Positions 43,061-51,411 of a DNA stretch of 64,000 nt are shown here, piece after piece. How positions within the stretch are numbered: the stretch's first letter is position 1; every line of letters begins with the position of its first letter. Source of the stretch: Conexibacter sp. DBS9H8 (GTDB lineage Bacteria; Actinomycetota; Thermoleophilia; Solirubrobacterales; Solirubrobacteraceae); NCBI RefSeq assembly GCF_023330685.1, contig NZ_CP097128.1:1488001-1552000 (forward strand), written 5' to 3'. The notes beneath the pieces are model-generated. The model was not told the origin of the DNA, ran no database searches, and saw only the letters and a program-made list of their open reading frames with translations. Made by a program: the position numbers and the translations under genes.

Positions 43061-43552
43061 ATGGCCAAGCGCACCAAGCTCGGCAACGCGAGTTCGGTGG
43101 GGGGCGATCTGGCGGAGGAAGCCAGCTCCCTGCTGAAGCGTCTCATCGACGAGTCTCAGCTCCGTGAGGCGGTCGAGAAGCTGATCGACGAAGGACAGGC
43201 TGCCGCTGACCGCCTTCCCGCCACGGGCCGGAAGGCGCGCAAGCAGGCCAAGCGGGAGCTCAAGCGGATGGGCAGGAAGGCGAGCCGCAAGGCCGCCAAG
43301 CAGCAGCGCAAGCTCGCCCGCAAGGGTGCGGCGGTCGCCGCTGAGGGCAAGGTGCTCGCCAAGCAGAAGAAGGGTTCGGTCAAGCGGATCCTCACGCTGG
43401 GTGGCGGCGCCGCTGTCGCCGCCCTGGTCGTCTCCGAGTCGCTGCGCTCCAAGCTGCTCGATGCCCTGTTCGGGGCCGAGGAGGAGTTTCAGTACACCCC
43501 GCCTGAGCCGCCCGCCGCAGCGGGCGCGGGAACGCCGCCGCCCGCGGCCTGA
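43061..43552 (+). CDS. Lys/Arg-rich histone-like protein with C-terminal hydrophobic segment
   Basis: A 163-residue protein. Residues 15-55 are an acidic helical region; residues 60-110 are strikingly basic (KARKQAKRELKRMGRKASRK, then KQQRKLARKG), like histone-H1-type tails. A hydrophobic helix (ILTLGGGAAVAALVVSES) and a Pro/Ala tail follow. It may tether DNA or RNA to the membrane, but no family is recognised. GGAGAG precedes the ATG, and TATGCT at 43021-43026 is the likely promoter. Confidence 0.7.
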   Translation: MAKRTKLGNASSVGGDLAEEASSLLKRLIDESQLREAVEKLIDEGQAAADRLPATGRKARKQAKRELKRMGRKASRKAAKQQRKLARKGAAVAAEGKVLAKQKKGSVKRILTLGGGAAVAALVVSESLRSKLLDALFGAEEEFQYTPPEPPAAAGAGTPPPAA

Positions 43553-43600
43553 TCGGCTCTGAGCCTTCGCGCCCGTCTGGGGATCGCCACGGCCGCCGCC

Positions 43601-44224
43601 GTGGCGATCCTCGCCTTCGGGGTCGGCCAGCTCGTCCTGCCCGGGATCGCCGCCCAGACGATCCGCTCCCGGCTCGCGCCCCACGGGAACGTCCTCAGCG
43701 CCCGGGTCTCCGTGTTCCCGGCGATCGAACTGCTCTTCGGGGCGGCCGACCGCGTCAGCGTCGTGATGGGGCACTACCGGGCCGATGCCGCCCAGGTGGC
43801 CAGCGACCTCGAGCAGGCGGCCGGGGTCAATGTTCTCCAGGTGCGTGTCCACTCGGTCACCGCCGGGCTGCTCACCCTCACCGGGGTGACGGTGACCAAG
43901 CGCGGCACCCTGGTCACCGGGAGCGGCGACATCTCCGAGGCGACGCTGCGCGGTGCCGTGCCGTTTCTCAGCTCGGTCACGCCCGTCGCCTCCGCCGGCG
44001 GTCAGCTCACGCTCCTGGGCACCGCCAACGTGCCCTTCCTCGGCCCCGTCAGCGCGGAGGCGACCGTATCCGCCGTGAACGGCAGCGTCGTCGTCGCCGG
44101 GGCCGGCCTCTTCTCGATTTTCCACCTCACCGTTTTCTCCGACCCGCACCTTGAGGTGCTGTCGGTCGCCGGGGCGCGCCGCCCCGGCGGACTCAGCATC
44201 AGCGTCCGCGCACGCTACCGCTGA
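43601..44224 (+). CDS. DUF2993/LmeA-like lipid-binding protein
   Basis: About 207 residues from the GTG. The body (VSVFPAIELLFGAADRVSVVMGHYRAD, VRVHSVTAGLLTLTGVTVTKRG) fits the DUF2993 family, whose mycobacterial member LmeA binds phosphoinositides in the periplasm. An uncleaved or cleavable N-terminal helix is expected. In-frame sequence from CTG 43559 (LSLRARLGIATAAAVAIL) would complete that helix, so the true start may be the CTG, only 6 nt after the previous stop in the same frame. That start choice is uncertain. Confidence 0.72.
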   Translation: MAILAFGVGQLVLPGIAAQTIRSRLAPHGNVLSARVSVFPAIELLFGAADRVSVVMGHYRADAAQVASDLEQAAGVNVLQVRVHSVTAGLLTLTGVTVTKRGTLVTGSGDISEATLRGAVPFLSSVTPVASAGGQLTLLGTANVPFLGPVSAEATVSAVNGSVVVAGAGLFSIFHLTVFSDPHLEVLSVAGARRPGGLSISVRARYR

Positions 44225-44261
44225 GCGGGTCCGGCGCAGGGCACCGCGATGACCGGGGGCG

Positions 44262-44287
44262 GGAAGGTTTGTGCCCGATCGTGCGTC
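44262..44287 (+). promoter_or_regulatory. ECF-type promoter of the putative anti-sigma gene
   Basis: GGAAGGTT (44262-44269) and CGTC (44284-44287), with a 17-nt spacer after GGAAG, fit the GGAAC-N16/17-CGTC form of ECF promoters. The same GGGAAGGTT and GCGTC words occur before the lipoprotein gene at 45657. Confidence 0.55.
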
Positions 44288-44334
44288 CTGGCGATCGACA
44301 GGAATGCCATTGCCATGCCGTTAAGGTGGAGTGA

Positions 44335-45027
44335 GTGGAACGCGAGCGCGAGCCTGAGGTCGATTGGATCGCCGCCGAACTGGCGCGTGCTCGCGTCAGC
44401 GAGCACGCGCCCGAGGATCTGCACCGGCGGATCCTCGAGCGCGCCGACGCCGGTCCTGCCCGGCGGACCGGGCTGCGGCGCGTGTCCAGATCCGCCGGGG
44501 GGACCCCACCGCACCGGGGGATCGGTCTCGGCCCGCGGGGACCGCGCCCGCTGGCCGGTGCCGTCGCGCTGATCGCCGCGCTCGCGATCGCCCTCATCCT
44601 GAGCCTCGGTACGGGCGGGCACTCCGGACCGACGGTCCTCGCGGCGGCCGCGTCACTGCCCCGGGCCGGCGGCTGGTCCGGGCCGGCTTCCGCGTCGGGC
44701 GGGACAGGGCGGCGGGCCTACCGCGGCTTCGCCGGGATCCACCTCCCCGCCGTCCTCAGTCGCCCGGGATGGAGGACGACCGGGACGCGCACGGTGTTCG
44801 TCGGGGGCCGTGCGCTTGAGGTCTCCGGTTACCTCACGCGCGCCGGTCAGGTGGCGGTCACCTATGCGGTCGCGGCCCGTCCCGTGCTCAGAGGCCAGTC
44901 ACGCGGCTACTCGACGTTCCGCCTCGGGCCCCGCACCGTCGTGAGCTGGCAGGAGGCCGGGCATAGCTGCCTGCTGCTGAGCGCCAACCTCTCTGCCGCC
45001 CGTCTCCTCGCCATCGCGAGCAGCTGA
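44335..45027 (+). CDS. Single-pass membrane protein, putative anti-sigma factor
   Basis: A 230-residue protein. The N-terminal 90 residues are cytoplasmic-looking and helical (WIAAELARARVSEHAPEDLHRRIL), then one membrane segment (AVALIAALAIALILSLG) and an extracytoplasmic domain of about 115 residues. This is the layout of ECF anti-sigma factors, though the zinc HxxxCxxC motif is absent. It faces a convergent ECF sigma gene and has an ECF-like promoter, which supports the call. A TAAGGT hexamer 7 nt before the GTG gives a second possible promoter. Confidence 0.65.
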   Translation: MEREREPEVDWIAAELARARVSEHAPEDLHRRILERADAGPARRTGLRRVSRSAGGTPPHRGIGLGPRGPRPLAGAVALIAALAIALILSLGTGGHSGPTVLAAAASLPRAGGWSGPASASGGTGRRAYRGFAGIHLPAVLSRPGWRTTGTRTVFVGGRALEVSGYLTRAGQVAVTYAVAARPVLRGQSRGYSTFRLGPRTVVSWQEAGHSCLLLSANLSAARLLAIASS

Positions 45028-45084
45028 ACACCCGGCCGCCGCTCGGTCCCGACCTGCGCTGCCGGAGCCGCGGCCTCCCCTCCG

Positions 45085-45573
45085 CTACCCGAGCCGCGCC
45101 GCCAGCCGCTTGCGCCCACGGTGCACGCGGGTGGCGATCGTCGCCTCCGGCACCCGGAGGTGCTCGGCCGCCTCCCGGTAGGACAGGCCGACGACGTCAA
45201 CGGCGACGACCGCCTCCCGGAACTCCCCCGGCAGTTCGGCGATCGCGGCGTACAGCTCACTGGTCTCGAGGTGACGCTCGGGGGTCGCGCCCGCGCGGAC
45301 GTCGGCGAGCTGATCGTCCTCGAGCGCGGGGACGAGCACCGGGCGGCGCTGACGAGAGCGCCGGCGTGATCGGTGCGTGTTGGTGAGCGCGCTCAGCAGG
45401 TAGCCGACGTCGTTGGCTCGCGTCACCCACCGGGGCCGGGCGAGAACCCGTGCAAAGGTCTCCTGGACCAGGTCCTCGGCCTCCTCACGTGAGCCGGTGA
45501 GGCTCCAGGCGGCCCGATAGAGACGATCGATGTGGTCGCCGAGGGAGTCGGGGTCAAGACGGTGGCCTGCCAT
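45085..45573 (-). CDS. ECF-family RNA polymerase sigma factor
   Basis: A 162-residue ECF sigma factor. Region 2 is LYRAAWSLTGSREEAEDLVQETFARVLARP; region 4 is AIAELPGEFREAVVAVDVVGLSYREAAEHL then VPEATIATRVHRGRKRL. There is no region 1 or 3 and no C-terminal extension. It is convergent with the putative anti-sigma gene and divergent from a lipoprotein gene that has an ECF-like promoter, suggesting a small local regulon. Confidence 0.93.
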   Translation of the reverse strand: MAGHRLDPDSLGDHIDRLYRAAWSLTGSREEAEDLVQETFARVLARPRWVTRANDVGYLLSALTNTHRSRRRSRQRRPVLVPALEDDQLADVRAGATPERHLETSELYAAIAELPGEFREAVVAVDVVGLSYREAAEHLRVPEATIATRVHRGRKRLAARLG

Positions 45574-45597
45574 CGCGCCACCGGGAGCTTATGGTCG

Positions 45598-45622
45598 GGA
45601 AGGTTGTGACGACGTTGGCGTC
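45598..45622 (+). promoter_or_regulatory. ECF-type promoter of the lipoprotein gene
   Basis: GGAAGGTT (45598-45605) and CGTC (45619-45622), with a 16-nt spacer after GGAAG, match the element at 44262. The start of transcription would fall near 45629, leaving a leader of under 30 nt with AGGAG before the ATG. Confidence 0.55.
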
Positions 45623-45656
45623 TGACAGGAGACAGCACACCAACCAGGAGATGCAT

Positions 45657-46226
45657 ATGCCCAAGATCCTTCCCGTCGGCCCTCTCGTCGCGATCGCCGC
45701 CAGTGCCGTTGCGATCAGCGGCTGCGGCTCGGCGGCCAACGCCGCCTCCGCCCATTCCGCGACCGCCAAGACCAAGGCGAAGGCGACGTCGAGTGCGACG
45801 ACGAACAGTGCGGCGAAGATGAGCAAGGCCGCCCTGATGACCGCCAAGGTGACCGTCAACGGCGTCAAGGAGCAGATCGTCGTCACCGGCGCAGGCCGTC
45901 CCGTCTACCAGCTGACCGGTAACACCATCGCCCACCCCAAGTGCGCGACCAAGGCCTGCCTGCACGTCTGGCCGGCGGTGACCGCCGCGCACCCGACCGC
46001 CCGTGGCCTGCACGGCAAGGTCGGGGTCTGGCATCACGCAGGGATGAGCCAGCTCACCCTCGACGGCCACCCGCTCTATGAGTTCATCGGCGACTCCGGT
46101 CCGGGGCGCGCCACCGGGCAGGGAATCCACAGCTTCGGTGGGGTCTGGTACGTGCTGAGCCCAAGCGGTCAGCCGCTCACCAAGACGACCAAGAGCAGCT
46201 CCAGCAGCTCATCGTCCGGGTACTGA
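45657..46226 (+). CDS. Secreted lipoprotein with COG4315-type repeats
   Basis: A 189-residue lipoprotein: signal peptide with lipobox ISGC (C23), an Ala/Thr/Lys-rich linker, then two copies of the COG4315 unit (VYQLTGNT ... CLHVWPAV and LYEFIGDSGPGRATGQG ... GGVWYVLSPSG). The end is a poly-Ser tail with Tyr last. Function of this family is unknown; its haem- or metal-like surface role is only speculation. AGGAG is 6 nt before ATG 45657; an ATG two codons earlier is less well placed. Probably under the neighbouring ECF sigma factor. Confidence 0.85.
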   Translation: MPKILPVGPLVAIAASAVAISGCGSAANAASAHSATAKTKAKATSSATTNSAAKMSKAALMTAKVTVNGVKEQIVVTGAGRPVYQLTGNTIAHPKCATKACLHVWPAVTAAHPTARGLHGKVGVWHHAGMSQLTLDGHPLYEFIGDSGPGRATGQGIHSFGGVWYVLSPSGQPLTKTTKSSSSSSSSGY

Positions 46227-46319
46227 TCCGGTGGGGTCCCGGCGTGCACGCCGGGACCCCACCCCGCTCGCGTTGGGCCGGGGTCGACACCGGCCCGGGC
46301 GTACGGGACCGCAGCCGGC

Positions 46320-47696
46320 TCAGCCGGCTTTGGGGGAACGCCACGGGGCGCGCAGCCGCGCCTGGAAGTGGGCGGGCAGCCCGGAGATCGGGAGCCGCTC
46401 CTGGGTGAGGCTGTCGCGGTCTCTGACGGTGACCGTCGCGTCCTCGAGGGACTGGTGGTCGACGGTGACCGCCCACGGGGTGCCGATCTCATCCTGGCGG
46501 CGGTAGCGCCGTCCGATCGCGCCGCCTTCGTCGTATTCGACCTGCATCAGCTCACGCAGGGCGGCGACGATCTGGCGGGCGAGCTCGGGCTGGCCGTCCT
46601 TCTTGACGAGCGGCAGCACCGCCACCTTGACGGGCGCGATCGCCGGGTGCAGGCGCAACACGGTCCGGGTCTCTCCGTCGATCTCATCCTCGTCGTAGGC
46701 GTCGATGAGGAAGGTGAGCGCGGCCCGGTCCGCTCCGGCGGCCGGCTCGATCACGTGCGGGAGGTAGCGCTCGCCGGTCGCGGTGTCGACGTACTCGAGG
46801 TTCTGGCGGGAGGCGGCCGCATGCTGGGTGAGGTCGAAGTTGCCGCGGTTGGCGATCCCCTCGAGTTCGCCCCAACCCATCGGGAACCGGTACTCGACGT
46901 CGGCCGTCCCGCTCGAGTAGTGGCTCAGCTCGTCCGGGTCGTGCTCGCGCAGACGGAGCCGGTCGGGCCGCACCCCGAGGCGCAGGTACCAGTCGAAGCG
47001 CTCGCGCTTCCAGTACTCGTACCACGTCCCGGCCTCCGTCGGGGGGACGAAGAACTCCATCTCCATCTGCTCGAACTCGCGTGTGCGGAAGATGAAGTTC
47101 GCCGGCGTGATCTCGTTGCGGAACGACTTGCCGACCTGGGCGATGCCGAACGGCGGCTTCTTGCGGCTGAACTGCAGGTACTGCTTGAAGTTGAGGAAGA
47201 TCCCCTGGGCGGTCTCGGGCCGCAGGTAGACGACGGACCCCTCATCGGCGACCGGGCCGACCTGGGTCTTGAACATCAGGTTGAACTCACGCGCCTCGGT
47301 GAGATCGCAGGACTCCGCCTCACCGGGGCGCTTGGACGGTTTCTGTCCGCACTGGCCGTCCTCGAGTTTGTCGGCGCGGAACCGTTTCTTGCAGGTGCGA
47401 CAGTCGATCAACGGGTCGGTGAAGCCGGCGAGGTGACCGGAGGCCTCCCAGGTCCGCGGGTGCTGGATGATCGCCGAGTCAAGCGCGACGACGTCATCGC
47501 GTTCCTGGAGCATCGCCCGCCACCACTGCGCCTTGACGTTGTTCTTGAGCAGCACCCCGTAGTGGCCGTAGTCGTAGGTGTTGCCGATCCCGCCGTAGAT
47601 CTCCGAGGCGGGGAAGACGAAGCCGCGCCGCTTGCACAGGGAGACGATCTTCTCCATCGTGACGGCATCAGGAGTGGGGCTGGTCGCGTCGCTCAT
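46320..47696 (-). CDS. glyS: Glycyl-tRNA synthetase (alpha2 type)
   Basis: A 458-residue class II synthetase of the homodimeric GlyRS type. Motif 1 region FVFPASEIYGGIGNTYDYG, an inserted zinc module (CRTCKKRF ... CDLTEAREF), motif 2 IAQVGKSFRNEITP and motif 3 in the ADRAALTFLIDAY region are visible, and the anticodon-binding domain begins VKVAVLPLVKKD. TACCCT lies 8 nt before the ATG, so the message is probably leaderless. It is divergent from the FmdB gene. Confidence 0.96.
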   Translation of the reverse strand: MSDATSPTPDAVTMEKIVSLCKRRGFVFPASEIYGGIGNTYDYGHYGVLLKNNVKAQWWRAMLQERDDVVALDSAIIQHPRTWEASGHLAGFTDPLIDCRTCKKRFRADKLEDGQCGQKPSKRPGEAESCDLTEAREFNLMFKTQVGPVADEGSVVYLRPETAQGIFLNFKQYLQFSRKKPPFGIAQVGKSFRNEITPANFIFRTREFEQMEMEFFVPPTEAGTWYEYWKRERFDWYLRLGVRPDRLRLREHDPDELSHYSSGTADVEYRFPMGWGELEGIANRGNFDLTQHAAASRQNLEYVDTATGERYLPHVIEPAAGADRAALTFLIDAYDEDEIDGETRTVLRLHPAIAPVKVAVLPLVKKDGQPELARQIVAALRELMQVEYDEGGAIGRRYRRQDEIGTPWAVTVDHQSLEDATVTVRDRDSLTQERLPISGLPAHFQARLRAPWRSPKAG

Positions 47697-47753
47697 CAGC
47701 GCTGAGGGTAGGTCAGTCGAGCCTTCCGGGGCGGGCCCACTATCCTCACCCCC

Positions 47754-48074
47754 ATGCCGTTGTACGAGTACAAGTGCAAGAAGGGGCACGTCTTTGACGC
47801 GATCCAGAGTTTCTCTGAGGATCCGCTCACCACGTGCGAGATCTGCGGGGCCAAGGCCGAGCGCGTGCTCAGCGCCCCGGCGATCCACTTCAAGGGCTCG
47901 GGCTTCTACAACACCGACTACGGGACCAAGCGCCGCGCCAAGGAGAAGGACGCCGCCGGCGGTGACGGCGGGGGATCGAGCTCGAGCTCGGATTCCTCGA
48001 GTTCAGACTCCGGTTCCTCCGGCTCCTCGGACTCGACGTCGTCGGCGCCGGCTGCCGCCGCCAAGTCCGACTGA
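47754..48074 (+). CDS. FmdB-family zinc-ribbon protein
   Basis: A 106-residue protein. The first 45 residues are the FmdB zinc ribbon (MPLYEYKCKKGHVFD, CEICGAKAERVLSAPAIHFKGSGFY); the rest is a disordered Ser/Asp/Gly tail. The family is a putative regulator linked to translation or amide use, with no firm function. TATCCT lies 7 nt before the ATG. Confidence 0.9.
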   Translation: MPLYEYKCKKGHVFDAIQSFSEDPLTTCEICGAKAERVLSAPAIHFKGSGFYNTDYGTKRRAKEKDAAGGDGGGSSSSSDSSSSDSGSSGSSDSTSSAPAAAAKSD

Positions 48075-48156
48075 CCCGCTTCGGGCGGCTCCGCCGTCAC
48101 GGAGCCTCGGTCGTCGCGGAGCCCCGGGGGGCGGCTCCTGCACCGTCGAGGAGTTC

Positions 48157-49497
48157 TCAGCCGTCGAGGAGTTGGTGGACCTTGGCCCGGATGTCGGCGG
48201 CGCTCGGGATCAGCACGTCCTGACCGTTGTAGACCCCGTTGGTCTCGTTGAGCGTCTGGGGCGTGTAGGCGCCGCCGAGCTCGGAGGAGACGAACAGCTG
48301 CAGCAGCGTTGAGGCGCCCATGTCGGTTTGCACGACGCCGGGGGCGTCCCAGGCCGCCCACGGAAGGTGGAAGAACGCGGGGGCGCTGAACAGCTGGGAT
48401 TTGATCCCGTTGAGGATCACCTGCTGCATCTTCTCGCGGTTGATGTCGTTGTAGGCGAGGTTGCAGGAGTTGTCGCGGGTGCGGGCGAGGGTGAGCGCCT
48501 CGGTCCCGGTGAGGTGGTGGGAGCCCGGCTTGAGAAACAGGCTGTAGCCGCCGTTCTTGACCCCGCCGGAGATCGTCGAGCAGATCCGCGGCGTCGTCAC
48601 CGTCACCCCGCCGATGTCGTTGATGAACTGGGGGAAGTTGCCGAGGTCGACGATGATCACGTGATTGATCTTCACCCCGGTGAGGCCCTCGACGATCTTC
48701 ACCGTCAGCGCCGGGCTCTGGGACCAGGCGGCGTTGATCTTCGCCTCCCCGAGCCCGGGGATGGCGACGAGCGTGTCGCGGGGGATCGACAGGCGGCGCG
48801 ACACGCCGCCCCCGACGTGCCAGAGCATGATCGTGTCCGTGTTGGCGACCGCCTCGTTGTAGTTGGAGCCCGGCTCGTGGGAGCTGTAGCCCGTCGTCGG
48901 CCGGTTGTCGAGTCCGAGCACGAGCACGTTCTGGGCGGAGACGAGCATCGGCGCGGACACCGGCGTGAGCGCCTTGGCGAGCGCCGGCGGGATGTTGCCC
49001 GCCTTGTTCTGAGCGGAGATGACGAACAGCACCGCCGACAGCGCCACCCAGGCGACGGCGAGGACGGCGAGATACTTCAGCGCCCGCCACACCGTCCAGG
49101 TCCGTAGGCCCCAGCGCGCGAGTCCGCGCGGGCTGCCCAGGACGGTCGCCGCACCCCGGCGGCGGACCCGGTCACGTCCCCGTCCGCTCGCGCTCCTGGC
49201 CCTGCCTGCCCCGCCGGCGCGCTCGGCCGCCTCGATCCGGCGTCCGAGCTCGGACTCGCTCTCTCCGCGCAGGCGGGCCCCGACGCCCCGCGGAGCGGAC
49301 CGGTAGACGCGGTAGCTGGGCTCCGGCTCGCGGCCCGGTGAGGGCCGATCGTCCGGGTCGTCGAGGAACGCGTCGACCTGCGGACGGCTCGCCCGACCCC
49401 GGCGGGCGGCGTGCGTCGCCCCCCCGCGCCGGCCCGGGCGCTCGCCACTCGCGCGGTAGGCACGATATTCGGGGTCTTCAGGGGGCTGACGGCTCAT
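48157..49497 (-). CDS. LytR-CpsA-Psr family protein
   Basis: A 446-residue cell-wall ligase-type protein. A long basic, disordered cytoplasmic N-terminus (residues 1-150) precedes one membrane segment (YLAVLAVAWVALSAVLFVI) and the LCP domain (NVLVLGLDNRP, NTDTIMLWHVGGGVSRRLSIPRD, GGVTV, LTLARTRDNSCN, DINREKMQQVILNGI). Such enzymes transfer polyprenyl-linked polymers to peptidoglycan. The Arg and Asp residues of the pocket are present. A TATATG hexamer shared with the ROK gene promoter lies 10 nt upstream. Confidence 0.92.
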   Translation of the reverse strand: MSRQPPEDPEYRAYRASGERPGRRGGATHAARRGRASRPQVDAFLDDPDDRPSPGREPEPSYRVYRSAPRGVGARLRGESESELGRRIEAAERAGGAGRARSASGRGRDRVRRRGAATVLGSPRGLARWGLRTWTVWRALKYLAVLAVAWVALSAVLFVISAQNKAGNIPPALAKALTPVSAPMLVSAQNVLVLGLDNRPTTGYSSHEPGSNYNEAVANTDTIMLWHVGGGVSRRLSIPRDTLVAIPGLGEAKINAAWSQSPALTVKIVEGLTGVKINHVIIVDLGNFPQFINDIGGVTVTTPRICSTISGGVKNGGYSLFLKPGSHHLTGTEALTLARTRDNSCNLAYNDINREKMQQVILNGIKSQLFSAPAFFHLPWAAWDAPGVVQTDMGASTLLQLFVSSELGGAYTPQTLNETNGVYNGQDVLIPSAADIRAKVHQLLDG

Positions 49498-49507
49498 CCG
49501 GGCATTC

Positions 49508-49515
49508 CATATAGT
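49508..49515. promoter_or_regulatory. Overlapping divergent -10 elements (LCP / ROK genes)
   Basis: The octamer CATATAGT gives TATAGT on the plus strand (6 nt before the ROK ATG) and TATATG on the minus strand (10 nt before the LCP ATG). With only 24 bp between the two start codons, both leaderless messages must start from the same few bases. Confidence 0.5.
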
Positions 49516-49521
49516 GGGCGC

Positions 49522-50496
49522 ATGCCTGGCCGCCGCGTCATCGGCGTTGACGTCGGCGGTTCCAAGGTGTTGGCCGGGGCGGTCGACGCCGGGCTGGCGG
49601 TGCACCATCGCACCCGCTTACCAGTTCGCGGTCTCGACCCGCAACTCCTCCTGCAAACGGTACAACAGGCGGTTGAGGAGGCGATCGAGCACGCCGGCGG
49701 TGAGGTGATCGGGGTCGGGTTCGGGATCCCGTCGATGATCGATCGCCGCACCGGCGTGAGCCGGCTCGCGATCAACCTCGAACTCGGGGACGTCCCGTTC
49801 GCGGCGCTGATGTCCGAGCGCCTCGGGTTGCCCTGCGTCGTCGACAACGACGGCAACCTCGCCGCGCTCGCCGAACATCGGGCCGGGGCCGCGGTCGGCA
49901 CCGACAACGCGATCGCGCTGACGATCGGGACCGGGATCGGCGGCGGGTTGATCCTCAACGGGCGCCTCTACCGCGGCAGCATCGGCACCGCCGCCGAGCT
50001 CGGGCACATCGTCATCGACGCGGACGGGCCGCCCTGTCAGGGCCACTGTCCCGGTCGGGGCTGCCTGGAGGCGCTCGCCTCCGGCACCGCCCTCGAGCGG
50101 GAGGCGGTCCGAATCGGGGCCGAGCATCCTGACAGCGGGCTCGGCCGTGCGGTCGCCGCCGGCACCGACCCGCTCGGGCCGGTGGTCAGTGAACTGGCCT
50201 GGGACGGCGACGTCCCCGCGCTCGTCGTCCTCGAGCTGATCGGCACCCGGCTCGGCACGGCGTGCGCGACTCTCGCGAACATCTTCAACCCGGAGGTGAT
50301 CGTGATCGGCGGCGGGGTGATCGCCGCCGGCGAGCGGCTGCTCGCGCCGGCGCGGGCCGAGTTCGCGCGCCGTGCCCTTCCGCCGTGCGCGGACGGGGTG
50401 CGGTTGGTGCCGGCACGGTTCGGGATCGAGGCCGGGATGCTCGGGGCCGCGGTGCTCGCCCTCAGCGAGCTCGACGGCGCTCCGACCTCGGCGTGA
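49522..50496 (+). CDS. ROK-family glucokinase-like sugar kinase
   Basis: A 324-residue ROK kinase. The phosphate-1 motif is IGVDVGGSKVLAGAVD, then VDNDGNLAALAEH and LTIGTGIGGGLIL with the catalytic Asp/Gly loops, and the ROK zinc motif GHCPGRGCLEALAS. No N-terminal HTH, so an enzyme rather than a repressor. Polyphosphate or ATP glucokinase activity is likely. I chose ATG 49522, preceded by TATAGT. Confidence 0.93.
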   Translation: MPGRRVIGVDVGGSKVLAGAVDAGLAVHHRTRLPVRGLDPQLLLQTVQQAVEEAIEHAGGEVIGVGFGIPSMIDRRTGVSRLAINLELGDVPFAALMSERLGLPCVVDNDGNLAALAEHRAGAAVGTDNAIALTIGTGIGGGLILNGRLYRGSIGTAAELGHIVIDADGPPCQGHCPGRGCLEALASGTALEREAVRIGAEHPDSGLGRAVAAGTDPLGPVVSELAWDGDVPALVVLELIGTRLGTACATLANIFNPEVIVIGGGVIAAGERLLAPARAEFARRALPPCADGVRLVPARFGIEAGMLGAAVLALSELDGAPTSA

Positions 50497-50506
50497 GCCT
50501 GTCAGC

Positions 50507-51409
50507 ATGACGGCGATGAGTGGCAAGCTGATCATCTGCCCGACCCCGATCGGCAACCTCGAGGACATCACCCTGCGCGCCCTCGCCGTGCTCCGGGCCG
50601 CCGACGTGATCGCCTGTGAGGACACCCGTCGCACCGGTGTGCTGCTCAAACACTATGGGGTCGGCGCGACGCTCGTCAGCTACCACGAGCACAACGAGCC
50701 CGCCCGGGCGGCCGACCTCGTGCGACGCATGCATCACGGTGAGACCGTCGTCCTCGTCGCGGACGCCGGGATGCCGCTCGTCTCGGACCCCGGGTACGTG
50801 CTCGTCCGTGCCTGCGTCGCCGCCGGAGTCGGCGTCGAGGTGCTTCCCGGCCCCAGTGCCGCCCTCGCCGCCCTCGTGGCCTCCGCGCTGCCCTCCGACA
50901 GCTGGAGCTTCAAGGGGTTCCTTCCGCGCAAGCGGGCCGAACTGGAGGCCGTTTTCACCGCGACCGAGACGGTCGTCGCCTTCGAGTCCCCGCGCCGAGT
51001 GGGGGCCTCCCTCGCCGTGCTCGCCGAGCTCGACCCCGGCCGCCCGGTCGCCGTCTGCCGCGAGCTGACCAAGGTTCATGAAGAGGTCGTCCGCGGGCGG
51101 GCGGACGAGCTCGCCGCCCGCTACGGCGAGGAGCCGCCGCGCGGGGAGGTCGTCCTCGTCATCGGTGCCGCCCCGCCCCCCGCCGACGTCGACCTCGCCC
51201 CGGCCCTGGTCGCGCTGCGGCGCCTGATCGCCTCCGGAGCCAAGCCGCGGGTCGCCGCCGGCGTCGTCGCCGAGCTCACCCACACCGCCGCCAACACGCT
51301 CTACCGCGCCCTCACGGCCGACCCCGACCCCGCCCCGCCGGACGGCCACAGCGTCCGCCCCGACCCGGTCGACGCATCCACTGCCACCGACCCCGACGTC
51401 AGCGACTGA
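50507..51409 (+). CDS. rsmI: 16S rRNA (cytidine1402-2'-O)-methyltransferase
   Basis: A 300-residue tetrapyrrole-methylase-fold enzyme. RsmI signatures LIICPTPIGNLEDITLRAL, CEDTRRTGVLL, LVADAGMPLVSDPG and FLPRKR appear in order. It methylates the ribose of C1402 in 16S rRNA. The start is either ATG 50507 or ATG 50516; neither has a clear ribosome site. The acidic tail after residue 270 is variable. metG follows 2 bp later. Confidence 0.94.
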   Translation: MTAMSGKLIICPTPIGNLEDITLRALAVLRAADVIACEDTRRTGVLLKHYGVGATLVSYHEHNEPARAADLVRRMHHGETVVLVADAGMPLVSDPGYVLVRACVAAGVGVEVLPGPSAALAALVASALPSDSWSFKGFLPRKRAELEAVFTATETVVAFESPRRVGASLAVLAELDPGRPVAVCRELTKVHEEVVRGRADELAARYGEEPPRGEVVLVIGAAPPPADVDLAPALVALRRLIASGAKPRVAAGVVAELTHTAANTLYRALTADPDPAPPDGHSVRPDPVDASTATDPDVSD

Positions 51410-51411
51410 CC

